Assembly (NCBI GenBank): GCA_013423325.1
Contig: BLJB01000013.1
Coordinates: 62,001 to 126,000 of the forward strand
Length of the DNA: 64,000 nucleotides
From: Usnea hakonensis
Lineage: Eukaryota; Ascomycota; Lecanoromycetes; Lecanorales; Parmeliaceae
Direction: 5' to 3'
Part shown: positions 22,506 to 35,554 of the stretch, piece after piece
Layout of the letters: each line of letters starts with the position of its first letter
Numbering within the stretch: position 1 is the stretch's first letter
Made by a program: the position numbers and the translations under genes
The notes under the pieces: model-generated
Told to the model about the DNA's origin: nothing
The model's input: the letters and a program-made list of their open reading frames with translations, nothing else
Databases searched by the model: none

Positions 22506-25500
22506 TCACCAAGCCCTTCCGCTTCTCCCCTTACCCACTGTCTTGAAACTACTCTGGTGTCCCAAAGCGAGTGTGTCAAAGCGGTCAATGCCCATCATCT
22601 CAACATTACCCGCGTATCCTGCTAGATAGAAACCAATCACAATAACCAGATAGGTCAGCACCAGAATGCTTCCTTTAAAATAGTTGCTCTTGCCCTCGCC
22701 ATATACGTAGCTGAGCAGGAAAACGCAGAGGATGACTGTCACCATGTCCCATTGCGGAAAAATAAGATTGAATGTGTGATCCAGAAGCTTCTCGGGATCA
22801 ATGTAGGAGCCGTGGACGGCGCTGAAAAGGACAAGGACGGGAATCTGGAGTAGGCAAACTTGGAGAGCGTAAGCCGAACCGATCTCCATTGAAAGCGCGA
22901 TATTGCCGTTCATGGCGAAAGAAATTGCATTCTGTGCAGAACACGTCAGCTACAAGACTTGCAACCCTTGAATCGTCAGGACACCATACCAAGAATTCTG
23001 TTGTGTTGGGCACGAGTGCGAATAGAGTGATGCCCAAGAACTTTTCGTCAATGTCTACACTGTCCAGTACTACGTCCACAGTGTTGACCAAAATTTCTGC
23101 GATGATTGCATAGAGGACCGTAGCAACTAGCAGAATGATGGCACTCTTCACTCTTCCCCAATTGGGAGCATCATGTCCACCACCAGCAGGGCTTTCTGCA
23201 AATGCGACTGCTTCGGGGTCTTCATGGAAGGCAGTTGTAGGCGGAGCGTAGGCTTTGGGTGTGCGTTGGGCAACAGCACGCGTTGAAGTTGACATTTTGC
23301 GTGGAGCCTTAATGGTATCTCGAGCTGCAACGGTGGCTGCAGTGGCTGCCATCTCTGCAACATGGCGGACAAGATTGTTCTGCTCTTCCTCGGAAAGCCC
23401 GGGGACTTTGATACTTCTTTGGCTCGAATTGTCTTCAACGACTGTATTGTCGCCGTCACTACTCTTTGGTGGTACGACGTGCGGTGGCTGACTATGACGA
23501 TTTTCACTAGGCCCAGGTGACTGCCTAGCGTCTTCTGGACTGTGTAGAGTCAGCCCTTCGTGCTTGAGAGACTGACTCAGGATGCGCTTATAGAGTTGAG
23601 TGTCACGTATTGCAGTGCTCGCGTTCCGGACGCCAGTAGAGTCCTTGCTGCTGCTGCTCGTCTGAGGTTTAGCCCCGGAACCATGGAATGGTTGATGCGA
23701 TAAACTTCCGTTTGGTCCAGGTTGAACCTGACCCTTCTTCTCCTCTATCTCTATATTCCATATTGTGGCTGCATGGGTCCGGAGGGTGAACCATAATCCA
23801 ATGATATATGAGAGGAACAAGAGAACAGCCGCGAACCAACAGTAAGGTCTTACTGCTCTGAGGAAGAAGTCATCGCTGATGGCAGGTGCTTGGGAAAAGT
23901 AGCAGCGCCGGCAGTCTTCATCCGGTCCATCGGGATGACCAGGTACTACCACGATGCAGGAATGGCAATTGAGCTCATGCTACGAGAAGCGTCAGCAACG
24001 ATTAGGGGACTTCACAAGGCCTTTCGCTTACACTTCCATATATCTGATAGAAGAGTGTAGGCCCAAAGGCAGCTATCACTGCAAACAAAAGCATTGTCGA
24101 TGTGACGCCTGCAGATTTGACGTTAAATCTTTGAGTTTTTCGCTTGATCGCTCCAAAGCACATGGAAAGACCTGGGAGAAATAGAATCCCAGCAAAGATG
24201 CTCCCGATGATGCTGCCCTCGACTAGTTGACCTTTACCTTGGTTCAATGCGACGCAGTAGAGGAAGACCTCGACGACTGTTGAGAAGAATGCGTTGATGG
24301 CCGCTCCCACACCCATTGACGACTGTGCTGATATTGAAGCTACAGCTTGTCCTATGAAATATGCCAGAGGGATTATGGAGAAGAGCGCCAGCGCGAAGAC
24401 GAACCCCGGGGCAACTAGCCAGCTGTCGAGGCCAAGAGCGACATCGAGGACCCAGTAATCAAATATCGCAAAAAGCACTACAACAATCAAATTGATCAAA
24501 AAGATATTAGTTCCGTCAATGGTATACTTCCAGTACTTCAGTCCCACGGCTCGGTAAGTGCAGAGAAGTATCGAAGACGACCGTGGTGAGCTGCCCCGTG
24601 AATAACTTGTGTCTGCGTTAAATGATAGGGCGAGCGGATGTCGACGTAAGTGGTAAAATAGAAGCATGGTGGCCTTGCCCATAGGGATCCAGAAGACCAG
24701 GAACCAGCAGATTCCAGATGCGAGCAGTAAGAGTGGTGCGAGCAGAAAATAAAAGAAGACGAAAAATATGACACGCCCAATGGTCCATTGGCCTCGACCA
24801 AAAAGCCTAGCCCTTCGGTTCTTTGACACTTGCCTAGAATCGCTTCCTCTCCTTGTGCGTCCCAGTAGACTATCGTTCTCATCTACTGAGCCTATGCTCC
24901 TTCGCTGACCAATCAACGATCGTGAAGTCAAAGGTCCAAAGAAAAGGCGTCCATCTTCGAGATCTCCGTTCTGCCATTGTTCGTACTCTGTGATGCTGCG
25001 TCCTTCGCCTTCGTCCTCTTCCGCATAAGCTTCATCTTGCTCCAGCTTGACAAATTGGCCAAAGGGATAAAAGAGGTATAGCGACAAGCCCCAGAAAACT
25101 CTTCCGTAATCTGCGGCGGCAGGTGCAAAACCAAAGAGAAAACAAGTCAGCGCCCCTAGTGCCGCGGCTATGGCTAGCCACCAGCCGAAGAGAATAGTCC
25201 AAAGAATGTTAAACATCCATAACCAACTGCTTACTCTACCCCCAGGGGACGAGTGTATGTCACCCTCTGCTGTTTTCTCTATTGACCTGTTCTTCTGATA
25301 AAGTGCAGGTTTCCAGATACGGATTCCAAATGGGTGTGTCTCATTAATTGCATTTTGACGGTCTTTCAGGGTAAAGCTTTCGGCGTCGCTTAAGGCGTCG
25401 TCATCCTCGTCATCATCACCGTCTTCGTCGTCTCGGGGCTCAGTCTCTCCCTCTACAGATGAATCATGACCGTCTCCCGCAATATTCCCGCGAAGAACTG

Positions 25501-26174
25501 TTGAATTTGGAGCTTGCTCTGTTTCTTCCTCATCTGTGCCCCTTGACTCGACCCGTGGTAATAGCACCGGTTGGGCAGTGGCTCTTCTGCGTAAAGTCGA
25601 TGGCTGTCTTCGGAGACCATTGCCTTGGCCTGGCCCTGACACTGACTTCGCAAGCGACGATTGCCGTTGTGCGAGGTCCGACTCATATTCGTCTAGATCG
25701 TCATCTACCGAGAAGCCGGTGACTTTATGAGGAGGATGGTATTTAGAGGATACTCGTCGCGCCATCTTCGGCTTGTTCATTGAAGGTAATGGTTCGGGAG
25801 ACAGTACTTGCTGACGACCCGATGATCCAGGACTTCGTAGACCTTGGCGTCCTTCATCCTGATTAGGTGTTCGTTGACTATCGGTGGGAGGTTCTTCTGC
25901 CGTATCGTAGGAATCCATAGAGCCTGTTGCACACTTAGCGGCGTTCCTCAACTATTGAGAAGCACATACCATAATTATCACCGCTACTAGTCGAGATGGC
26001 CGGAGGTCTATTCCGACGCACTGTTCCAGTCGTTCTCGCGCCTTCCTCGTTTACAATGTTATCGCCTCGGACATGAGTGATGGGCTCAAATCGTCGGGGT
26101 CCGCCTTGAGGAAAAGTATCAGCCGTAGAGTAATTGTGCGCACGGGGCTTAGACGAACTATTATCATTTGACAT
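22506..26174 (-). CDS. VNX1: Vacuolar cation/H+ antiporter of the CaCA family (VNX1-like)
   Basis: Four exons (26174-25970, 25923-24032, 23979-22990, 22931-22506) give 1170 residues. The first 260 residues are soluble, charged and Ser-rich, with a run of Asp/Glu. The rest holds about a dozen hydrophobic segments in two halves, split by a soluble loop of some 200 residues. The two CaCA repeat signatures are visible: INAFFSTVVEVFLYC in the first half and PNTTEFLNAISFAMNGNI in the second, the latter formed only after removing a 58-bp intron. A Cys-rich loop (LNCHSC, CRRC) follows YGSHEL. This is the layout of yeast Vnx1 (YNL321W), which exchanges Na+/K+ for protons at the vacuole. Ion specificity cannot be read from the sequence. 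It is divergent from RPT6. Confidence 0.87.
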
Positions 26175-26663
26175 GTTGGAGTCTCTTGTGGCTCGAGAGA
26201 GTAGTCTGGAAGCATGAATAGCTAAGGGTTGGGTAGTCTACATGCTGTGAAATGTGGGGGATCCGGGGATCCGCCTGCTGTGGTGGTGGTATCCTATCGG
26301 ATAAATGAGCATCATCAGGTAGGGAAAGAGCTGAAGTTTTCGGTAAGGTCGGCACACGAGAGAAGGGGGAACAGCTTTCCTTGGTGAGGAGAGGACAAAA
26401 ACAAAACAATCAGATGATTGAGTTGCCTCTCATCCGTCCACATCTGACGCTAACGTAGATACGTGATATAGTACGCTATCATTTACAAGTCAACAATCTT
26501 CATCACTCGAACAAAGCCTATGCAACAACATACAAAGACCCGGTCATGCATAGATTCTCTTGAGGAAATTGTATCATAATTGTACATCGCCGAGAGGACC
26601 TCGTCTCTGCCTCCTTCCGTCATCCACCACATCCCTTGATCCACAACCTAAGTCACCGACAAC
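26175..26663. promoter_or_regulatory. Shared upstream region of VNX1-like and RPT6 genes
   Basis: 489 bp between two divergent start codons. No TATA box near either start and no recognised proteasome-control element were seen. Confidence 0.35.
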
Positions 26664-27891
26664 ATGGCTCTCGACAATTTCTTTCAAAATAAGATCGAAG
26701 ACGCAAAGCTCGAGATAGTAGCAGGACAAGCGGTATTACGGAGATTAGAGGCGCAACGAAATGACTACAATTCACGGGTGAGGTTATTGAGAGAGGAGCT
26801 GGGACTACTGCAACAGCCGGGCTCGTATGTTGGAGAGGTGGTCAAGGTAATGGGCACGAAGAAAGTCCTCGTCAAGGTGCATCCAGAAGGCAAATATGGT
26901 AAGTTCTACTGCTCCATCATGCGTGCCACGCCCCCACTGACAGAATCTTACTACAGTTGTCGATGTTGCCGATACTGTCGACATCTCCAAGCTCACCGTT
27001 GGCAAACGGGTCACTCTTCTCTCGGATTCATACAAACTCGAAAAGCCCCTCCCTTCCTCCGTCGATCCGTTGGTCTCCCTCATGCTGGTGGAGAAAGTGC
27101 CGGATAGCACGTACGACATGATCGGTGGTCTGTCTCAACAGATCAAGGAAATCAAGGAAGTCATCGAGTTAGGGCTGAAACACCCGGAACTCTTTGAATC
27201 TCTTGGAATTGCCCAGCCAAAGGGTGTGCTGCTTTACGGACCACCTGGTACCGGAAAGACGCTGTTGGCAAGAGCTGTAGCGCATCATACGGACTGCAAG
27301 TTCATCCGTGTATCAGGCTCGGAGCTAGTACAAAAGTACATAGGTGAAGGAAGCCGCATGGTGCGTGAGTTATTCGTGATGGCCCGAGAACATGCGCCCA
27401 GTATTATTTTCATGGACGAAATCGACAGTATTGGTTCTTCGCGAGTGGAGGGGAGCAGTGGTGGTGACAGCGAAGTGCAGCGTACCATGCTGGAGCTTCT
27501 GAATCAACTGGACGGCTTTGAGCCAACCAAGAACATCAAAGTCATCATGGCAACAAATCGTCTGGATATTCTAGATCCCGCCCTGTTGCGTCCGGGCCGT
27601 ATAGATCGAAAGATCGAGTTTCCGCCACCCACGGTTGAAGCAAGGGCGGATATCTTACGTATCCATTCCCGGTCTATGAACCTGACCAGAGGCATCAATC
27701 TGACCAAGATCGCGGAAAAGATGAACGGATGCAGTGGTGCTGAATTAAAAGGTGTTTGCACAGAAGCCGGGATGTATGCTTTGAGAGAGCGGAGAGTGCA
27801 TGTGACGCAAGAGGACTTTGACCTGGCGACAGCAAAGGTGCTGAACAAGCACGATGACAAAGAGGTTAGTCTTGGGAAGCTTTGGAAGTAG
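26664..27891 (+). CDS. RPT6: 26S proteasome regulatory ATPase subunit 8 (RPT6/SUG1)
   Basis: Two exons (26664-26898, 26957-27891) give 389 residues, the usual length. The sequence is nearly that of known Rpt6: an N-terminal coiled coil (LRRLEAQRNDYNSRVRLL), an OB-fold segment (GSYVGEVVKVMGTKK), Walker A GPPGTGKT, Walker B IIFMDEID, the pore-loop region KYIGEG, the second region of homology ATNRLDILDPALLRPGR, and a C-terminus ending SLGKLWK. It is one of six ATPases of the base that unfold substrates into the 20S core. The start was chosen because the ATG directly precedes the conserved LDNFFQNKIE helix. Confidence 0.97.
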
Positions 27892-28234
27892 TGTGAGCCT
27901 GGAGTATTGTAGTATCTCAAAGAGGATGGGTAAACACGCGCGTAAAACTGGCGCAAGTTTGCCGAAAGCAGCTCAATGGATATCAGCTCGTTGGCCTATC
28001 GGAAGCGCTACGAGGAACTGCATGGGTGAAAAGGCGTCTAATCATCCATCTCTTCGTCGGACTGGACGAGCTTCAAGCCTTCTCATCTATAAAGGACACA
28101 GATCATACATCTGTGTCTCTAGCATGTAATTATTCGTCTATCTTCTTTTCCTCCTCCATCACACGTTGCTTTCTCAGTGCAATTCATCAGTCGTTAAATA
28201 TCCTTCTCATTCTAGCTCAGCGACAAATCAGCCT
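27892..28234. other. Gap between convergent RPT6 and FGGY kinase genes
   Basis: About 340 bp, T/C-rich toward its right end; nothing beyond 3' UTRs is seen. Confidence 0.4.
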
Positions 28235-30594
28235 TTATACGGCCCCTGGAAGCATCGTATTCATCCCTCCACCTTCTTTCCCCCTCTCACCCTGCTCCGC
28301 CTTTGGCTTCAAAGTGCCTTCCGGATCCTCACTCGCCTTGCCCCACTTCCCAAGGACATGATCGACATCTTTACGGTATTCCTGCTGCCTTTCGCACTGT
28401 TCAAGGAAGACCTTGTATTTTACCGCTAGCAATTCCTTCTCATGCGGATCGTTTGTCGGTGGAATGGCTCTGCCAGGTTTGGACATACGGTCCATGATAT
28501 CCCACAATGGCTCTGTTTTGCCAGCCTTGTCTGCAGATGCAGCTTTGGCGCCCAGCATAGCAGCACCGTGAACTACAGCCGCATGCACATACTGTGGAAT
28601 TAGAACGGGCATATCACAGGCTGACGCCATCAGACTCATGAGAATGGCGTTCTGGCACTGGCTACCAGACATGAAAATCGACTTGATTTGATGGCCAGAC
28701 TTATTCATCGTCTCGATGATCTGATGCGTCTGCAGGGCAATGAACTCCATGGTGGCGTAATAGTACAAAGCCAATCCGTCCTGGGACTTATCACTGCTGA
28801 GACCGATGACTGAGCCAGTCATGCGAGGGTCCGCGACTGGCGAGCGGTTACCGAACAAGTCGCCATAGAAGAAGAAGTGTCGGCCCAGATAAGATATAGT
28901 CGGAGCGTTTTGCTTTGTCTTCATTTCTTTGAGGTGCTCATTCAGGTAGTCATAGATGTTCATATTATAGCTCTCTGCTATGCTGATAACCTGCTGAAAA
29001 GCTGGGTGGGTCTCAAGCACATGCTTGAGGAGTTCTCCTGTGGCAGACTGCCCACCTTCGGCCATCCAAAAGTCTGGTATGAGAACGTCTCGGTAAGGTC
29101 CCCACACTCCTTTGACGAACACTGGCTTTGGGGACATAGCGATGTGGCAGGTGGAGGTCCCAGCCACAGCCGCAAGACGGGTGAAGGCTTGGTGACGGTC
29201 GTTGCTCGCGTACTCGGAGCTCAGTGCTGTGTCATCGAGTTTTACTTTGGCGCCAACGGTGCCAACCCACCCAGCGTAGGCATCGATGACCCCGCTACCT
29301 ACGGCGATACCGGCAGGTAGTCCAAGCTCGTACGCTGCTTTCTCGCTGAGTGTGCCGCACTTGTCACCGGCGCTTCTATAGATGCCATTCTTGGCCGTCA
29401 GCATCCTGCACTTGATGTAGTATGTCAAGTACTTACTTCGCCGTTTACTCCACCCAAGCGCTTGAAATTATCCTTGACCAAATCACCCAAGCCAATCTCT
29501 TCTAGAAAATCTCCTTGCCAGCCTTTGACACTGCCATCAACGCCTACAGGCACGTAGCCTTGCTTGCATACAGTACTACAGAAGCTGCGGTTCTCATTAC
29601 CCGTAGCCATGTGTGTCAGAGCGTCCGCAAGGTCGTAGAATTTGCAACGGTCGAAAAGCTCCTTGGGCATGTTGTTCTTCAGCCAGAGCACTTTAGGTAT
29701 CTCCATTTCGATTGACATGGTACCTCCGACATATCGCAGTAGATTGTGCCCGGTTGCATTGATTTTTGCCGTCTCTTCAACCGGTCGATGGTCAAGCCAG
29801 AGAACGACATTACGATCGTTGTCAAAGTTGGGTCCGGTCACAGAGACGGGCTCGTCCGTGTCGTGAGAGAAAACGGCAAGGGAGCAGGTAGCATCAAAGG
29901 CCATACCACGTATAGTGCTAGGATTGATGTTGTGTTGGGTCAGGATACGCTGAACGGAAGAACAGATACATCGCCAGATATCATTTGTGGATTGCTCCTG
30001 TATCGCGCATCAGTCTTGTCTTAGCAAGCATAGCTTTGGGTCGGCTGGTCAGAAGCCGTACGTAGTAGCCTTGCTCCGGTTGCCATAGGCCAATGTTCTC
30101 CGAGGCTAGACCAACGATGTCTCCCTTGCCATCAATGATACAAGCTCGCGCGGATCCAGTACCGACTTCCAAATATCAGAGTCAGCATTCCATCTTTGAG
30201 TTGAAGGATGAATACCATCGATCCCAACGTAATGGCTTATAGTTTCATGGGTCAGCAGCATGCCCTTCTCGTGGGAAAGGCGGAAACGCAGAGCTTGACA
30301 GGTGGCTTACTCCATATGAGGATTAAGTTCATTGTGCTGCAAGAGAGCCAGGGTTAGCATCACACCTTCGGGAAGTGGATGTCAAAGAGACAGATTCAAG
30401 ATTCATAGAAGCTTCTGCTTTCAACAATGTCTTGAAGGCTCGGGTTCTTCGGAAAAGAGTGGACGTACAGGATCGGTGGACACTAGGTTTCCTGGTCAGC
30501 GTGTCCAATCTTGCGGACCGATTGCAAGAATTAAAGTTGACTTACTCTGTCTCGACTGCTGCCTGTACGGCTGTCTGAAAGGAAGGGAAGACAT
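28235..30594 (-). CDS. FGGY-family carbohydrate kinase (ribulokinase-type, YDR109C-like)
   Basis: Seven exons (30594-30546, 30482-30469, 30336-30311, 30235-30216, 30165-30062, 29997-29437, 29389-28235) give 642 residues; the phases close exactly. The N-terminal ATP-site motif is only formed across an intron: VGIDVGTGSARACI. Further family marks are GLASENIGLWQPEQGYYEQS, GMAFDATCSLAV, the catalytic region GSGVIDAYAGWVGT and the C-terminal FMSGSQCQNAILM. Members of this branch phosphorylate D-ribulose or related sugars, as a repair or pentose-entry step. The second to fourth exons are only 14, 26 and 20 nt, so the first 36 residues (before DVGTGS) are the least certain part. Acceptors at 30236, 30166 and 29390 are AAG. 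Confidence 0.88.
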
Positions 30595-31466
30595 GGTGAC
30601 TTGGGGGCGATATTGGAGTAGGATGGGATGGATGTAATTCAAATGTATGAATGTGATGTGATGTGATGTGCTGAAGAGTACGGAGTAGGGCAAGCGATCA
30701 ATTGGATGCAGGAAGTCAAACAGAAAAAAGAGACGGGGAGGAATTCGGTCTTCTGTGGATTCTACCTTGAGGTAGTCAGGAACAATTACCAATTACCTTT
30801 AGTTTACGGATCAACGATTATGGCTGTCGAGTAAAGTATGATGTGGGGAGTACCTTAATAAATTAAGTACTCGTACCGTTGTTATTACTTAGTATGTGGC
30901 CACTCGGCTAGCCGTTGCTAGTTTCAATGCATTGAAGTATGGCACGAAAATCGTCATTTGGTGCAAACTTAATCCTTTCGTGTTCCCTGAATTGGTTGAG
31001 GTGGGGGTGGTTTCGATAAGTAAGGTAAGGTACGGAGTGGGGCTCGCCCTACTTTAAAGTACTTTTACTGACCTAAGATATGTACTAGGTATTATTTATT
31101 GTATTGTTATGTACAAGCAGACACGCTCAATCTTTCACGCCAATAGAAGATCAAGGGGAAGAAGTTTGTGTTTGTAGGCATGAATTTTTCATTACGTGCT
31201 CCTGGCTTCCTCCGCCTCTGCACAGAGAGCTTTCAGTCCCTACAACACCGCTCTTCTTGCCTGCCCGGCCTTCCAAACCACGATTGCACCATCCACCGAT
31301 TCATTACCAATCATGTATGCCAATCCCGTAGCCCTGGCCCTTCACTGTAACCTCACGATATTATAGCAACTCACCCTTTGGTAGATATGGCAGATATCCA
31401 TCGTTGTTCGTCCTTTCTATCTGACGATTAGTATCCCCCTAGTCAATTCTCCACAGACAAGAACAT
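30595..31466. other. Upstream region of the FGGY kinase gene
   Basis: About 870 bp with no gene. It contains four perfect copies of ATGTG at 30651-30670 and several GTACC/AAGGTA-type tracts between 30840 and 31100 (for example AAGTAAGGTAAGGTACGG near 31018). The short frames at 31104-31350 (+) overlap each other in different frames and lack support. Confidence 0.4.
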
Positions 31467-34400
31467 TTACCGGTCAAAATGTAAGAGCATCCCAAGCACC
31501 GGGATAAGTTGTACCTGGTGCTTCTTATCCTTCTGCTCCAGAAATTGCAAGAGTACGTTCTTGAGGTAGACATAGTCTATGGTGCCCGGTGGAGGGCCCT
31601 TGGGCGCATCCACCAAGGTGGCGGAAGGTGTCTTGCTTTTCGCTACCGGTGAGCCTAGACGTGCTGCCGAATCCAACGACGACCGAGAGAATTGTCCTTC
31701 CGCGTCCATGGCTTTGGTCCTTACCGTTTGAATCTTGTCCAATTCATCCGCCATCGACTGCATACAGTCAATGCATTGAAAACCATGAGACTTGATGGCA
31801 CAAAGGCACATACCTTGTTAGCCTTCTGCATCTTTTCAAGACGAAGCTGTGTATCGTCTACTGAACTCCGCAGCTCGCCCTTTTGCCTCTCCAGATCTCT
31901 CGCTTGTTTTTCGCTTTCATCTAAAGCATCTCGGACTTCCGCCATAGCTTTTCGCAAGTCGTCGACCTCGATAGTGGACTGCCCTGCACGGTGCTCCAGC
32001 TCCTCCCTCCGTCGTTTCCAGTCCTTTTGTGCTATCTCTAGCTCTTCCTTGTCCTCCTCTGCTCTTTTGAGGTTTCTCTCGCTATCTCTGTACCTGTTTC
32101 GTAAATCTTCCAACTCTCGTGCTCTTCGCCTACCTGCCGTGCTAGCTTCATCCTCTACCCGATCACGCTCCTCAAGGGCTGCGTCCATACGTTCTTTCAT
32201 CTCCCGGGTGCGTGCACCAGCTCTTCCCTCGACATCAGCCAGAAGCCTTCTCATCGTCTCACCCTCACGACTTCGCTCACTCAAAAGGCGATGAGCATCT
32301 GCAACCTCCTCGTCAAGGCTTTCGCACCGCTCTCGGGCTTCTTTTACTTGTATAGCCATCTCTGTGGTCTGGTCTCGCATACTAGCCATCAAACTTTGTG
32401 CGCTAGCATACTGTGCGATCTTGAGATCAACATCTTCCTTCAGGCTTTCGCTTTCGCTCTTGGCCTTGGAGAATTGCTGTTCAAGCTCTCTCATTTTGGT
32501 CTTACTGGCGTTCAATTCCTCTCTTGCCTTCCCTAGCTCTCTCAACAATCGGTCGAGGGACTCCGTTGCCTGGCGCTTCTCTGTTTCCAGCCGCTGAACT
32601 TCCTGTCCCGCTTTGGAGCTTGCATCTTCTGCGATAGTCCTATTACTGCTTTCTTGATGCATTCTCTGGGTCAGAACCTTGAGTTGAGTATCTCGATCAG
32701 ACAGAGTCTGCTTAATCTTTATGACTTCGGAACGCAATTCCTCGTGTTTAGTATCCAATCTTCTGAAGTCCGCATCTTTCTTGCCAAGTGCTTCTTTAAT
32801 AGGCTTAACTTCTGCGGCTTCACTCCTCAATGCGATGATTTCTGGTTGAGCCCTTTGCAGATCATTCCTCAGGTCGTTCAAGGTCTTGAATCTAGATGAA
32901 GCAAGTTGCTGTGCAGCTGATAAATCCGTCTGCAGAGTCTTTGCCTTAGCTTTCAAGTCCTCGAATTCGGCTATTAGATCTTTGTACTTCTGCTCTGATC
33001 CGGCTGCGCTGGTGGCATGCAAACCCCTCAGCTCAGCCATCTCACTCTCGAGATTTGTGACAGTAGACGCCATGACAGATTTTTCGGCCATGAGCTCTTT
33101 CACTTGGTCCTTTGCCTCTACATGCTCCTGTCCAACGTTGACGAGATCGTCTCGTAGCGTGTCAATCTCTTCTCGTAAGTCGTCCTGATCTTTGAGCTTG
33201 CCGAGCGATCTTTCGATAGCTGCATCTTTCTCTTCTATCAAGATACGCAACCGGCGGAGCTCCTCTTGAAGCTCGGACACGGTATCTGTCCTCAGACTTT
33301 CTATCGATTCTCCAATCTCTGGTGGCCCATGCTTCAGGTCTCTTGGCGGTGACTTGTCCTGTTCGACCGAAGATTTTCCCCCTTTCTTCTTCTTCTTATT
33401 TCTTTTCTTCCCCGAAGTGGATGCATTTGGTACGAAACCTTGATCTTTGCTGATGGTCTGAGGTTCTTGAATCGAGGGCCCCTCGCTGTTCCCATTTCTT
33501 TGAGCATTTGATCCCTGGCTTTCTGGGTTGGGCATTACTTCGCGTTCCTCGGCCTTTCCCTGCAGACTTTCAAAGGCCTTTGACTTCTTTTCAATTACGA
33601 CGATCAGATCCTGGTTCTTCCCCTCGACTTCTGAGAGCTGAGAGCGCAGGCTAGTCACAAGATCGCTCAGAGTGTGTATCTTCTTATCACTCTCCGTGTC
33701 CCTGGCTCGTAGCTCAAAAAGCTCTGTTTCCATCTTGCTTACATTTGATTGAAGCTCTTCGATCATTCCGTCATCGTTCGTGTTCTGACGGGCCGCTAAA
33801 TGCGCGTTCTCCAATTCATGCCTTGCCGTCTTCAGTTGCGAGCTAAGTTGGGCGACCCGGTCAATGCATTTGGAGCCGTGCTCAGCCTGCAGTTCTTCTA
33901 GCGCTGTTTGAGCTTCCTTCATTTTGGCGCGTAAATGCTCGGACAGCCGCTCTGATGATACTTTTTGCTCTTGCACGTATAGTTCTAAGCGGTCTTTACT
34001 GTCTCCGATACTGTTCAGTTCTCGTGTGGCTTCCTCAAGTGTTTGCACCATGCTTTGGGTTGATTCCCTAGCAACGGCAAGGTCACCTCTCAAGATTTTC
34101 ACCTCCTTTTCAAGACCATCGATATTCTCCTGGCGGTTTCGGAGTTCGATTTCCATCCTCGGAATCTCGCCATCATAGGAAAACAGATCCTCAGATCCTT
34201 GGGGAGCTACGGGAGAGTCTGCTGGCTTTTGCTTTGGGGAAAAGAGGGACATGCCTGGTATTGAGATCGTGGGTGACTTAGTTGAAGCTGGTGGTGACTT
34301 TCCTGTTACGGCTAAAGGGTCGTCGTCGGAATTCCCTTGCATTGACGCTTCATCATCAGATTGCGAACCTTTCGCTACCTTCTCAATTTCTTCAGAATCG

Positions 34401-35229
34401 GCTTTACCGTCTGTCAGAGACCTGAGGTTGGCCACCTCATTCCAAGCTTGTTTGGTGCTCCTTTCTGCCTCGGCCAATTTCTGTTTGAACGTGTCTCTTT
34501 CGCTTGAGACTCTTTTGAGTTCTTCCAATACCATGTCTCCCTTTAAATTGACTTGGTTCAAGTACTCTACAAAAGCGCTTGGGTCGCTAATTGATGTCAA
34601 AGGCGTATTTTCCCGAAGAGATGTTTCAAAGGGTTCAATGGTGAGGACTCTCGCATGGGCAACGCGATAGGATCTAAGCAGCTCTTAGAGCTGTTAGCAA
34701 AGGTTTAAGACAGTCAGCGATCCCAAACGCACCATGATATCTTGACTCGTATTTTTCGAGCTTCCGAAGCTTGCCGCGTATATCTATTGGTAAATCTGGC
34801 AAAGCAAGAGGTTCTCTGGCTGATGTAGATATTTCATTTGTTTCTTGGCTGCTATGCCGGGGAGTAGATTCCTGGATTGTCTTGGCGCTACCATCATGAT
34901 TCGGTTGAGGGGTCGCAGTTCTAGAAATCCCCAAATCCTCGTCATCGATTGTGAATTCAGATTCGAAGTCAGTAGGGTCGGGCCCCTTGGCTGTGGGGTT
35001 TCCATCCTGCCGCCCTCTCGTTCCTTGTCGGGGAATCCTTTTGATTGGGGAGACAGCCCGCGAGTCACTTTTTCTTGCATGTGAGGTTGACCTTGAAGGA
35101 GAGGCCTGAGCTTGACGTTGGCGAGCTTGTTCCTGAGCAATAGTAGAGTCGATTGCTCCTCTTATGCGCTAAGTGATGATAGATAAGCAGTGTAGCTATT
35201 GAGGTGAAGGCTTTGCTCACCTGGAACAT
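31467..35229 (-). CDS. IMH1: GRIP-domain golgin (IMH1-like)
   Basis: Four exons (35229-35221, 35168-34733, 34683-31814, 31757-31467) give 1201 residues. The first exon encodes only MFQ, followed by RIRGAIDSTIAQEQARQ. Most of the protein is heptad-rich coiled coil (about residues 190-1080), broken near residue 600 by a Lys-rich patch (KKRNKKKKKGGKSS). The last 40 residues are a GRIP domain: TIDYVYLKNVLLQFLEQKD then QLIPVLGMLLHFDR, including the Tyr that GRIP domains use to bind Arl1-GTP. Family knowledge: a trans-Golgi tethering protein recruited by Arl1. One acceptor (34684) is AAG, forced by frame. It is divergent from lunapark, 325 bp away. Confidence 0.92.
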
Positions 35230-35554
35230 TGCGCCAGAACATTAGGATTGATTGGAGCAGTGAGCCGTAGTTATAGAATATTCCATTGTCCAAGTAGGTA
35301 AATCACATCCAGTGTAAAAAAAATAAAGCCTTAGGTATGTCCAGGGTCTTTGTACTTTAGCTGGTCCCCAATAGCGCGGATAAGGCGGTAGCCTAAGTAG
35401 AGTACTTGTAGCACGGAAGTAGGTACCTAGGTAGGTATTTAAGGTACTCAACCCGCAAAGCTTAGACCTACCTGCGGAGAATCAAACACAGACATTTTTG
35501 TCCATACGAGTGATTGCAGTGATCTTGTTGCATTCTCATGCAGACTCACGAGCC
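35230..35554. promoter_or_regulatory. Shared upstream region of golgin and lunapark genes
   Basis: 325 bp between two divergent start codons. It contains a TAGGTACCTAGGTAGGTA-type palindromic tract near 35421-35440 and further GTACTT/TACCT units. Such tracts recur in other gaps here. Confidence 0.45.

Noticed and set aside
30786..31350. Short plus-strand frames as a gene upstream of the golgin 3' end
   Set aside because: They overlap one another in different frames, are short, and lie in low-complexity DNA.
31692..34670. Several Ser-rich plus-strand frames (31692-32294, 34251-34670 and others)
   Set aside because: They are antisense shadows of the golgin coiled coil.
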